This document shows positions 14,968 to 22,126 of a stretch of 34,761 nucleotides of DNA, piece after piece. This DNA is from DATNPX01 sp036702975 (GTDB lineage: Bacteria > Cyanobacteriota > Vampirovibrionia > Obscuribacterales > Obscuribacteraceae), in NCBI GenBank assembly GCA_036702975.1, contig DATNPX010000024.1, forward strand, positions 1 to 34,761, given 5' to 3'. The translations under genes and the position numbers were made by a program. Numbering within the stretch: the stretch's first letter is position 1; every line of letters starts with the position of its first letter. The notes beneath the pieces are model-generated. The model searched no databases, was not told where the DNA came from, and worked only from the letters and a program-made list of their open reading frames with translations.

Positions 14968-15140
14968 AAGCGTTGTGTGGGCTGTTGACAAGATAAGCAA
15001 CAGTCGAACTGAAGAACCACCAGGTTTATGATTGCTTGAAAGAAGCAGAAAACAGTGTCGTCCATTCGCGTCAGAAACAGCGCAATCCCGCTTGTGATAC
15101 CAGCAATCCCTTCTAAAAACTCTCTTCGCGCCTGATTCAT
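14949..15140 (-). CDS. Small hydrophobic Cys-containing protein, hypothetical
   Basis: 63 aa, not recognised. A strong GGGGGGAG lies 5 nt before the ATG, which is the main reason to believe it. The middle is hydrophobic (GIAGITSGIALFL, VFCFFQAIINLVVLQF) and is followed by DCCLSC. It converges on the arsR-type gene and overlaps its 3' end by 19 nt. It may be a small membrane or metal-binding peptide, or a chance frame; there is no homology I can name. Confidence 0.4.
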   Translation of the reverse strand: MNQARREFLEGIAGITSGIALFLTRMDDTVFCFFQAIINLVVLQFDCCLSCQQPTQRFYMLGN

Positions 15141-15246
15141 TGCCGCTCCCCCCTATTTCCTTGACTCATCAGGGTTTGCCAGTTCACAGAACCTTCGACT
15201 ACATGCTTTCCAGACTCAAGCTTGTTGTTAAATCTTCGATTAAAGC

Positions 15247-15368
15247 TGTCACATAAGAGTTTCTCGAATCCCTTTGCAGTACATTGATTATACGACAATA
15301 TAAGTGACAGAAATCGAGGTCAAAACTGACCAATTAGAGATGTCATCCAAACGGTCGTTTAAGTGACA
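15247..15368. other. Putative resolvase res region
   Basis: The stretch before the serine resolvase gene holds three candidate 28-bp subsites with TGTC/GACA ends. One is at 15247-15274 (TGTCACATAAG..., weak on its right side). The second is at 15282-15309 (ends AAGTGACA), AT-rich with a central GACAAT, and is the best crossover candidate. The third is 15341-15368, which starts TGTCATCC and ends AAGTGACA. A small inverted repeat GGTCA-AAAC-TGACC is at 15318-15331. Position and spacing fit a Tn3/Tn5053-like res. 15141-15246 holds nothing else I can name. Confidence 0.55.
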
Positions 15369-15380
15369 AGGAGAAATTGA

Positions 15381-16019
15381 ATGCTTGTTGGCTATGCACG
15401 GGTGTCAAAAGCTGATGGATCGCAAAGTCTAGACCTCCAACGGGATGCGCTCCGTGATGCCGCTGTCAGCAACAAGCATATTTATGACGATTTTGCCTCG
15501 GGCAAAAAAGATGATCGCCCAGGTCTTGATGCTTGCCTAAAGGCGCTGCGTGCCGGTGACACGCTGGTTGTCTGGAAATTGGATCGCCTCGGCCGCAGTT
15601 TGACGCATCTGGTAAACCTCATCGATGAGCTGCACAAGCGCAAGATAGGATTGAAAGTGCTTACCGGTCAAGGCGCCAGCATTGACACCACAACGGCTTC
15701 TGGCAAACTGGTGTTCGGGATTTTTGCGGCACTGTCAGAGTATGAAAGAGAGTTGATCTCTGAACGAACAAAAGCGGGGTTGGCATCTGCTCGTGCTCGC
15801 GGACGTCGCGGAGGACGCCGGCATACGATGACTGCTGCAAAAGTACATTTAGTTGCGGCGGCGATGGGCAAATCCGATACTGTCGTTAGCGATCTTTGCC
15901 ATGAGCTGGGCATTACTCGACAGACGCTTTATCGCTATGTAAGCCCGTCAGGCGCGCTACGCCCCGATGCGAAAAAACTTTTGAAGAAACCAAGAAACGC
16001 TAGACTTCGACAAGATTGA
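15381..16019 (+). CDS. tniR: Serine resolvase TniR
   Basis: 212 aa. The N-terminal resolvase domain begins MLVGYARVSKADGSQSLDLQ with catalytic S9 and shows the conserved DRLGRSLTHL and LSEYERELISERT stretches. The C-terminal helix-turn-helix is about 150-185 (SDLCHELGITRQTLYRYV). It resolves cointegrates formed by TniABQ transposition at the res region just upstream. AAGGAG precedes the ATG at normal spacing. Its 3' end overlaps that of tniQ by 20 nt in convergent orientation, unlike the collinear arrangement I recall for Tn5053. Confidence 0.93.
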   Translation: MLVGYARVSKADGSQSLDLQRDALRDAAVSNKHIYDDFASGKKDDRPGLDACLKALRAGDTLVVWKLDRLGRSLTHLVNLIDELHKRKIGLKVLTGQGASIDTTTASGKLVFGIFAALSEYERELISERTKAGLASARARGRRGGRRHTMTAAKVHLVAAAMGKSDTVVSDLCHELGITRQTLYRYVSPSGALRPDAKKLLKKPRNARLRQD

Positions 16020-16884
16020 AATAACTGGCATCCATACCTAATGGAGGAATTGTGCCGCGCTCCATCAAGCCAATTGCAGAGGCAAGGAACATCGCATCCA
16101 TTCTGGCAATTTTGGTTGTCCAAGGAACTCCATCCAATTGATCGCAGGCAGCGTCACGGACAGTCTCCTTCCAAGTTGCTTCATGGAGGGGCGCAGGATC
16201 TTCCAACCGGCTGTCCAGCGCATCCAAAACTGTTGCCAAAGCTTTAAACCAGGAAAACGCAGCAACACGGCCGCCTGGCAGGTTCACATATCCATTGATT
16301 AGGGCAGACCAGGTTCTGCCATCATGCACACTCAGTGATTCAGGTACGGCTTCCGATTTTTCATTGCGCCACTTTAATTCATCTAAACAAAAGCGAACTG
16401 GTTCAAGCATGAGGCGATGCATCGGACAGGACAACATGACCGGAAGGCGCCAAGCTAAAAGCACGGCTGCATCAGGATAGTTGCTAAGACATGAGCGACA
16501 TCCGCGCAGCGGTCTTTTCCGAAACAGCTTAATCCACTGTTGCCAATTCAGTTGCAATTCATCAGCCGGAAAGCTGTGATCGCAGAGCGAGAATAGGACA
16601 GCAGACTCTTCTGGGCTTCTCAAAAGAACGTACTGAAATAGTCCTGCAAGCGTGGTTCTACGAATTGTCTCAAGCGGAGTGCCTGTTCGTATCGCCACAG
16701 TCTTGAGCAGTTCGTCAGGCGGGTTGAGATCAAGTTTGCATATCTCGACGCTTGGACATCCCAGATCTTGATGGACCAATGCTCTAAGCTTAAGCCCATA
16801 TGCCATGGCTATTCTTCGCAGCCACGACGACAAGCATTCTCCTTGATGCAGCCTTGGATGTATAGGCCATCTACTCAAAATCAC
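16000..16884 (-). CDS. tniQ: Transposition protein TniQ
   Basis: 294 aa. The N-terminus (RWPIHPRLHQGECLSSWLRRIA) is the TniQ/TnsD signature. A zinc-binding region follows (GCRSCLSNYP ... LSCPMHRLML, C-x2-C and C-x2-H). TniQ/TnsD proteins help choose the target and recruit the AAA+ ATPase; in Tn5053 TniQ is required for transposition. It is somewhat shorter than many TniQ proteins. The start overlaps the tniB stop by 4 nt (ATGA). Confidence 0.92.
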   Translation of the reverse strand: MILSRWPIHPRLHQGECLSSWLRRIAMAYGLKLRALVHQDLGCPSVEICKLDLNPPDELLKTVAIRTGTPLETIRRTTLAGLFQYVLLRSPEESAVLFSLCDHSFPADELQLNWQQWIKLFRKRPLRGCRSCLSNYPDAAVLLAWRLPVMLSCPMHRLMLEPVRFCLDELKWRNEKSEAVPESLSVHDGRTWSALINGYVNLPGGRVAAFSWFKALATVLDALDSRLEDPAPLHEATWKETVRDAACDQLDGVPWTTKIARMDAMFLASAIGLMERGTIPPLGMDASYFNLVEV

Positions 16885-17819
16885 AACAGCATTCTCTCGA
16901 ACGCCCGGCGACGCTCATTGGGAGACTGATACTCAGCCAGCGACAATGTCCGCTGATTGATCGCCTCCTCACCGCTTTCAACGGCTGCCACTGCAGCCGC
17001 CGTCAGCAGCTTCGCGATTTCACCGATGGTACCTTCGGTTCGCGAAAGTATGTGCCTCGACATTTCAGCCGTCGTGATGAAAGATGGGCGTTTCAAAGGA
17101 AACACCGTGCTGAAGCTTGCTAACAGAGAAAGCAACTCGTCGCCCTCTTCCCAAACAGGCAATGGAACAGGCTCAAAGCGATTTTCCAACTGATCGTCTG
17201 ATCTGATCGCCAGGTACGCATCCCGCGTGCCAACACCGACAATTGGAATCCGCAATTCATTGCCGATAAATCTCAGTAGGTTCAAAAACTCTCGACGGGC
17301 ATCTGTTTTTCCAGCAAGCACGTTATGCAGCTCGTCAATGATAAGAATTCTTGCCTTCACCGCTTTCAGGAGCTGCAGCGCCAATTGTTCGAGTTCAGCA
17401 ACTCTAGCCTGCCGACGCATTGGTGCACCAATGCCTGCCAACAATCCCGAATAAAATCTCGCAACAGACGGCTCCGATGGAGTCTGCACGACGACGACTG
17501 GAATATACTCGCGATCACCGCCCTCTGCGGCTGGCGCCACGAAATGATCCCTCCTGAATTTTTCAACGATCATTGATTTACCGTTGTTCGTCGGACCGAT
17601 TATCAACAGGTTCGGCATTCTCTGTTTATTCGGCCATGAAAATAAATCTTCCATGCGTTGAAGTGCGCAGCGAGCCCGAGTATACCCAATCCAACGATCT
17701 GAACGAATTCGTCGCAGGCGGTCCTCATTTGAAAGCGCTGCAACATGCTCAACGGCAGGTGCAAGATGCGAAAACTCAGAATGCAGATTATTCAAACGGT
17801 CACCACTCCTCAATGTCAT
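16881..17819 (-). CDS. tniB: Transposition AAA+ ATPase TniB
   Basis: 312 aa. Walker A is at 75-82 (GPTNNGKS), Walker B at 158-165 (ILIIDELH), and sensor-like GVGTRDAY and ENRFEPVPL follow. This is the TnsC/TniB family regulator that binds target DNA, couples TniQ to the transposase and mediates target choice. The N-terminus (SNEDRLRRIRSDRWIGYTRA) has the usual family look. The reading frame overlaps tniA by 20 nt and tniQ by 4 nt, so tniA-tniB-tniQ is one translationally linked operon. Confidence 0.93.
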   Translation of the reverse strand: MTLRSGDRLNNLHSEFSHLAPAVEHVAALSNEDRLRRIRSDRWIGYTRARCALQRMEDLFSWPNKQRMPNLLIIGPTNNGKSMIVEKFRRDHFVAPAAEGGDREYIPVVVVQTPSEPSVARFYSGLLAGIGAPMRRQARVAELEQLALQLLKAVKARILIIDELHNVLAGKTDARREFLNLLRFIGNELRIPIVGVGTRDAYLAIRSDDQLENRFEPVPLPVWEEGDELLSLLASFSTVFPLKRPSFITTAEMSRHILSRTEGTIGEIAKLLTAAAVAAVESGEEAINQRTLSLAEYQSPNERRRAFERMLL

Positions 17820-19443
17820 CGAACGGGTTTACATGTTGGAAATCCTCCTTGCCAGGACTCTCCGACGAGGTCAATTGATCCACAAGACGATCGTTATTCA
17901 AATGTTTCCTGCGCGCTTTGTCGCGCCTGGCAAGTTTACTTTCAGCGGCTGCGGTCTCAGCAATCTGACGCATTTGGGACACCATCCGAAACACCACTGA
18001 TTCATTTACCTGTGTCCGGCCGCTTTCGCGAAGCTTCTCTACCGCCTTGCGGTGCTCCCATAAAGTCACGGCTGGATTGGATATCGATCTGTACGGAATT
18101 TCAAGATAATGGCTGCTTACCGGGTCCAAAACCCAAACCTTGCTGAGATCGCGTGGGTCCCTGCGGATAATGAATTTTTCCAGATCGTGGCGCCGCGCTA
18201 TCCATGCTTTGAGGACGTCAGAGTAATAGGTAATGTGATCGATCACAAAACCAGTTCGACTAATATTTCGGCGAAGGACCGGCAGAAAATCGATTAGGAA
18301 GGCACGCTCGTTGCTGACGGTAGATGTTTTGACATTGCCGATGTTTCTGCGCCAACATGCAGCCGGTGTTTCCCAGAGGCCGCTGTGAATGCTCTCGTGA
18401 TAAGTTCCTATCGCCAGTGTCAGCCACTTCTCTAGTTCTCGCATCGTGAGGATTGCTCTTTTTTCTGAATCATAATCACCGCGCTCTTTCGTATTTGAGA
18501 ACGTGGTGCCCGGCAATTCATGAACCATTTTCATTGCCGTGCCGATCACTCGCTCGACTATGCCACCAAAATGTGGTTGACCAGGCGGCCTGTACTCGCG
18601 CTCTATGCCATGCTGTTCGCAGCCACGCTTTAGGGCGTCACTCTTGAATTCAGACGCATTGTCCATACAGATCTTTCCGGGTTTGCCATGCATAGGCCAG
18701 GTCATGTCTGTAAGACCCAGCCCAGATAACCAGCGGCCTTTGTCGGTCACTGTATGGGTTAGGCACAAGCCAACTGAAGTTGCCGACGGTGCTTCCAGCG
18801 TGAGCAGCATGCCGACAATACATCGGGTAAAAGTGTCGATTGCAATGGTCAGGTATGGCCGACCAATTGGCTCACGCGAGCACTCATCTACTACGATCAA
18901 ATCCACCGGCGTGTGATCCATTTGGACAATATCGAGTGGAGCACTGGGCTCCGGGGACTTCCCGCCAGCTGAATGAAGGCTTCTTGCCGCATCAGCACCC
19001 AGCCTCTTCTGAGCGATCATTTTCGGATCGAGTTTCTTGATGCGGGCACGAATTGTATTGCGCGACGGAAGATTGTATGCAGCTTGCTTACAGCGCATCC
19101 ATACTTCTCGCTCCACCGCAGCTTGCGAGCGCTTTTGGCGCGTCAAGTAAAATTGCTCGATTGATTCGCTGATTAGCTTTTCAATTTCCGGTGCTATCCT
19201 GGATTTTCCTTTACCGCCGGTCGGACAGCCTGTCGCAAGATCGGTTACAAGCCCATCGCTTAATCGATAACGCTTGATGAGCTTATAGACTTGACGAACC
19301 GAAATACCGATTTCTGCGGCCGCTGCTTCTGCTGCTAATCGACTAACAGTCGGCAAAGCAGCAAGTGGACCAATTACATCCGCTCGTTTCTTTGCTTCTG
19401 CCCACGCGCTTTCAGATAGCGTGAGTAGTCCGCGCTCATGCAT
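17800..19443 (-). CDS. tniA: DDE transposase TniA
   Basis: 547 aa. An N-terminal helix-turn-helix region (about 40-62, ISVRQVYKLIKRYR) is followed by a linker and an integrase-core RNaseH-fold domain. The catalytic acids appear as D176 (VQMDHTPVD), D261 (ICMDNASEF) and E297 (GGIVERVIG). A mu-type C-terminal beta-barrel region follows (about 390-450). It binds the 19-bp repeats at both ends and cuts the 3' ends. Length and motifs fit TniA of Tn402/Tn5053. Its start lies about 150 bp inside the right terminus, the normal place for this gene. Confidence 0.95.
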   Translation of the reverse strand: MHERGLLTLSESAWAEAKKRADVIGPLAALPTVSRLAAEAAAAEIGISVRQVYKLIKRYRLSDGLVTDLATGCPTGGKGKSRIAPEIEKLISESIEQFYLTRQKRSQAAVEREVWMRCKQAAYNLPSRNTIRARIKKLDPKMIAQKRLGADAARSLHSAGGKSPEPSAPLDIVQMDHTPVDLIVVDECSREPIGRPYLTIAIDTFTRCIVGMLLTLEAPSATSVGLCLTHTVTDKGRWLSGLGLTDMTWPMHGKPGKICMDNASEFKSDALKRGCEQHGIEREYRPPGQPHFGGIVERVIGTAMKMVHELPGTTFSNTKERGDYDSEKRAILTMRELEKWLTLAIGTYHESIHSGLWETPAACWRRNIGNVKTSTVSNERAFLIDFLPVLRRNISRTGFVIDHITYYSDVLKAWIARRHDLEKFIIRRDPRDLSKVWVLDPVSSHYLEIPYRSISNPAVTLWEHRKAVEKLRESGRTQVNESVVFRMVSQMRQIAETAAAESKLARRDKARRKHLNNDRLVDQLTSSESPGKEDFQHVNPFDDIEEW

Positions 19444-19479
19444 ATATTCATCCGCCCCGACTCTTTGCAGCTTTCGTTT

Positions 19480-19500
19480 GCTGAACTCGTCTTCTGGACA
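19480..19500 (+). repeat. Transposase-binding repeat, right end, inner copy
   Basis: GCTGAACTCGTCTTCTG followed by GACA repeats the terminal sequence in the same orientation as the right terminus. It lies 37 bp from the tniA start, so it may also let TniA regulate its own promoter. Confidence 0.8.
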
Positions 19501-19511
19501 AAAGACTACCA

Positions 19512-19530
19512 GTGAACTCGTCTTGTGAAC
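19512..19530 (+). repeat. Transposase-binding repeat, right end, middle copy
   Basis: GTGAACTCGTCTTGTGAAC is a slightly diverged copy of the terminal unit. With 19480-19500 and the terminus it gives three TniA sites at the right end. Confidence 0.75.
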
Positions 19531-19590
19531 AGATCCGGGCTATCATGGGTTAGAAGTCGAGTGCAGCGGCCCCGAAAAATCAAGTTGTCA

Positions 19591-19616
19591 GCTGAACTCG
19601 TCTTCTGAAACTGACA
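19591..19616. repeat. Right terminal inverted repeat
   Basis: 26 bp ending GAAACTGACA. Its reverse complement matches the left terminus at 25 of 26 positions. Confidence 0.92.
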
Positions 19617-19628
19617 GTATCACAAGTT
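19617..19628. repeat. Right target duplication and severed recombinase-site arm
   Basis: The first five bases, GTATC (19617-19621), are the right copy of the target-site duplication. The 12 bases together read GTATCACAAGTT, an exact copy of the motif at 3429-3440 and 3485-3496. They are therefore the right arm of the recombinase core cut off by the transposon. 19629-19714 holds nothing recognisable. Confidence 0.85.
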
Positions 19629-19716
19629 CTTTCTGTATTTTTCCCTGATGTATGCAAATCTGCAATGGAAACCCTGTGCTACTTGTTCTCGTGTTGTCCA
19701 AGCTGCTTTGCACGAT

Positions 19717-19843
19717 CCTCTAGTTGACGGACTGACTGGCAGACGATGCAATTCAAACAGCCTTCCCGAAGACCTGGGTCCAGCTGTGCATCGTCCACAT
19801 GGTTAGGAACTCACTGAAGTACGTTTCCTGGAAACACCGCTAA
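19717..19843 (+). pseudogene. IS256-family transposase fragment, forward piece
   Basis: Translating from about 19722 gives VDGLTG. After a frame change it gives AIQTAFPKTWVQLCIVH then MVRNSLKYVSWKHR and a stop (19841-19843). This is the conserved region after the second catalytic Asp in IS256/Mutator-type transposases. It is cut off on both sides, is frameshifted, and meets an inverted fragment at about 19840. Confidence 0.75.
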
Positions 19844-20043
19844 GAAATGGCCGGCGATCTGAAGCCGCGGTTCTTTAGTTCCGTCAGGATGCCGAGCCAG
19901 AACTTGGCACCTTCGTTTTGCGAGATCCAGATCCCGAGAAGCTCTTTCTGTCCGCTGGTCGTCACCGCGAGCGCCAGGTAAACGGCCTTGTTGATCACGC
20001 GTTGATTCTCGCGGACCTTGACCACGAGCGCGTCGCAGAAGCC
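19840..20043 (-). pseudogene. IS256-family transposase fragment, inverted piece
   Basis: On the minus strand this reads GFCDALVVKVRENQRVINK, then AVYLALAVTTSGQKELLGIW and NEGAKFWLGILTELKNRG. This is the IS256-family region that normally comes just before the VDGL segment found on the plus strand at 19722. No intact start or C-terminus exists. The two pieces are adjacent parts of one transposase that now face each other, so an internal inversion or deletion has occurred. Confidence 0.8.
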
Positions 20044-20402
20044 TTTCAGAGTCTGACCTGCGCTTGGATGGCTGGAGCCACGCTCCTCGGTCTTACGTTG
20101 AATGCGCTCTTACACTGGACTTGGGCAGATCCCGTAGCAGCGCTTCTTATTCGTGAACCTTTTATCAGTTTCCACAGCTTCGTCATTGGTTATTGTAACA
20201 ATGGTCACAAACTAAAATTGACTACTGAGTCCATAGACGATGTTGTCAAGGATATCCAATGCCAATAGCTCTTCTCCAAAAGCACGTGCGAACGCTTTTC
20301 CGTTGTATTGTACGGCAGGGACTGACATGCGCAACAGTCTTTGATTTGATTTTCGAATTCAGTTCAAGCCGACTTGGACTGATCGATGATGCACTTGTAG
20401 TC
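20044..20402. other. Gene-free stretch before the TolC array
   Basis: No gene is supported here. The frame of the first TolC-like protein is open from 20259, but I place its start at 20403. An odd palindrome ATTGTAACAAT is at 20192-20202. A TTGACT box at 20218-20223 could be a -35, but no good -10 follows, so a promoter for the array is only suggested. Confidence 0.35.
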
Positions 20403-21956
20403 ATGAAAGTTCTGTCAAGCTGTTTCCCGGCGCCAAGACTGTTGTCTTTGTGCGTGAAGACGGCCATAGGTGTTGCGTTCATAGTGTTGAGTGGACCAGC
20501 GCCCATGGCTGGCGCGACACACACTAAGGGCTATGTCCTCGCACAGATGGTTCGGCAACCAACAGGACAAAGCAAAACTGCAAATGCTGCTAAAGCTAGC
20601 CGCAACCGAGCTTCGCACTCCGCCTCATCAAGCCATTGTTCTGCGAAGTTAAGTCTGATACCGGTTTCGTCCAGACGAATCAGAATCCAGGGCATAAGAG
20701 GCGCGCAAAACGAAGCATTATTACACAACCCTCGTGCTGCGGAAATCATGGCAGGTTTGGACGTGATCAGGTGCTACTTCCTGCCACCAGGGGTGATGCC
20801 AGATTGTGCATTCCTCTCTGCTAGGGATGGTTGCACCGAACATGACAATTCACCACCTGCTCATCAACTGACGCCCAAGGCTGGTCCCATATTGTGGTCT
20901 CCTGCAGCGCAAGAACTGGTCAAAGAAGCAGAGCTCAATGCTATGAAAAAGCTCTGGAAGTTTCGCGGTGAAGTCCGAACATCTTATACTGAAGCCGTTG
21001 TCGCACAAGAGTGCTACGCAAATTCGGCACAACTGAAGAAGCAGTCCAAGCGGTTATTGGAGGCTGCTCGGAAACGCTTGCAAGCTGGTGCCGTTCCAGA
21101 ATTAGACGTTTTGAAAGCCAGACTAGCTGACTCAATAGAGGGGATGGAATTCATCGATGCAGAAAGTCGGCTGCGTGAGGCAAAAAATAGACTCAAATAC
21201 AATCTCGGTCGGCCAATGGAAGGATCGGTGGAAATTCCACGCCTGCTGCCAGTCAACTGTACCGCACTTCTGCCGTATTGGAATGTAATTGGACCATTGG
21301 TGAACGACCTGACTGATCACGCAATGAAAAACAGGCTTGAGCTTAAGATCATTCATCAACAGTCAACATTTGTGCAAGCGCTTCTCAACCAGTCGGAGAC
21401 TAACTGGTTCGTTCCTATGCAAAAACCTAGTGACTATCAAGAGACCATAAAACAGATTTTTTCACCAGATAAGCCCCTCCAGGCTATCTATGAGTACGAG
21501 AGTCCCCCGGACGTTCAAAATACTATCGGTCTGCGTCCTCGGGCGATGGCGTTGGCCTGGCAACTGTATACCGAAGAAGAAGCACTGCGAAGCGAAGTTA
21601 AAGGAGAAGTCGTATCGGCCCATGGTAAATTCGTTTGCGCCAAAAAGAAGCTTTGGGCCTATCGTAACCACCTGTTGACTCAATCTCATCAGATTGCCCG
21701 ACTTGCAATACTTAAGTACCAACTTGGTCGATCAGACATCACGTCTGCGCTCTCTGCACATCAAGCAGAGGTGCGAGTTAGAATCGAATACCTAGTAGCG
21801 TTGCAAGCTTACGAGCAATCTTTCACAGACCTGGAGCAAGCTGTTGGTGAGTCTCTTCCGTTTGCTTCAAATGTTCGGACTAATCTTTCTGCAGATCCGC
21901 ACGGGCTGGATGCTTCGGAGTTGTCACCACGTCCATTACTAACACTGTTCAGGTAG
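20403..21956 (+). CDS. Diverged TolC-family protein, array member 1
   Basis: 517 aa from ATG 20403, chosen because it opens a signal-peptide-like stretch (MKVLSSCFPAPRLLSLCVKT then AIGVAFIVLSG). The frame is open from 20259. The helical parts match the other array members: KLWKFRGEVRTSYTEAVVAQ, RLQAGAVPELDVLKARLADS and the end ITSALSAHQAEVRVRIEYL...SFTDLEQAVGE. The first helix region is degraded (QNEALLHNPRAAEI only). The beta-barrel signature NQGxIxQYKA seen in its three neighbours is absent. It may be a decaying or specialised copy. I see no ribosome site at either start. The gap to the next frame is short. Confidence 0.65.
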   Translation: MKVLSSCFPAPRLLSLCVKTAIGVAFIVLSGPAPMAGATHTKGYVLAQMVRQPTGQSKTANAAKASRNRASHSASSSHCSAKLSLIPVSSRRIRIQGIRGAQNEALLHNPRAAEIMAGLDVIRCYFLPPGVMPDCAFLSARDGCTEHDNSPPAHQLTPKAGPILWSPAAQELVKEAELNAMKKLWKFRGEVRTSYTEAVVAQECYANSAQLKKQSKRLLEAARKRLQAGAVPELDVLKARLADSIEGMEFIDAESRLREAKNRLKYNLGRPMEGSVEIPRLLPVNCTALLPYWNVIGPLVNDLTDHAMKNRLELKIIHQQSTFVQALLNQSETNWFVPMQKPSDYQETIKQIFSPDKPLQAIYEYESPPDVQNTIGLRPRAMALAWQLYTEEEALRSEVKGEVVSAHGKFVCAKKKLWAYRNHLLTQSHQIARLAILKYQLGRSDITSALSAHQAEVRVRIEYLVALQAYEQSFTDLEQAVGESLPFASNVRTNLSADPHGLDASELSPRPLLTLFR

Positions 21957-22126
21957 CCGGCAACTAGATGACCATCGCATCTTTCCTTAACGGCTGCAGA
22001 AAGCCACTTGTCACAAAATCGGTATTACGATTGGTTGTTGCGTGCTTATCGCCCATCGGCCCGTCGGGTGTCACTCGTAAGCGCTACCGGTCTGTGTTCA
22101 TACCACGCCTATTGCCTCAAACGCAG

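Larger units (their letters stand above)
3531..19616. mobile_element. Tn402/Tn5053-class metal-efflux transposon, complete
   Basis: The ends are 26-bp inverted repeats, 25/26 identical, starting TGTCAGTTTC and closing GACGAGTTCAGC. They resemble the Tn402/Tn5053 terminal repeats (TGTC..TTTCAGAAGACG). Intact 5-bp duplications flank the element. It contains tniA, tniB, tniQ, a serine resolvase with a res-like region, and about 11 kb of cargo dominated by heavy-metal efflux genes under an ArsR-type sensor. Mercury resistance is the classic cargo of Tn5053; here the set points to divalent-metal export. The element is 16,086 bp and shows no broken transposition gene, so it looks recently mobile. 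Unlike the collinear tniABQR order I recall for Tn5053/Tn402, the resolvase gene here faces tniQ. Confidence 0.92.

Noticed and set aside
3526..19621. Composite transposon or integron gene cassettes
   Set aside because: No flanking IS copies, intI or attC-like sites were seen; the tni ends and 5-bp duplication explain the whole segment.
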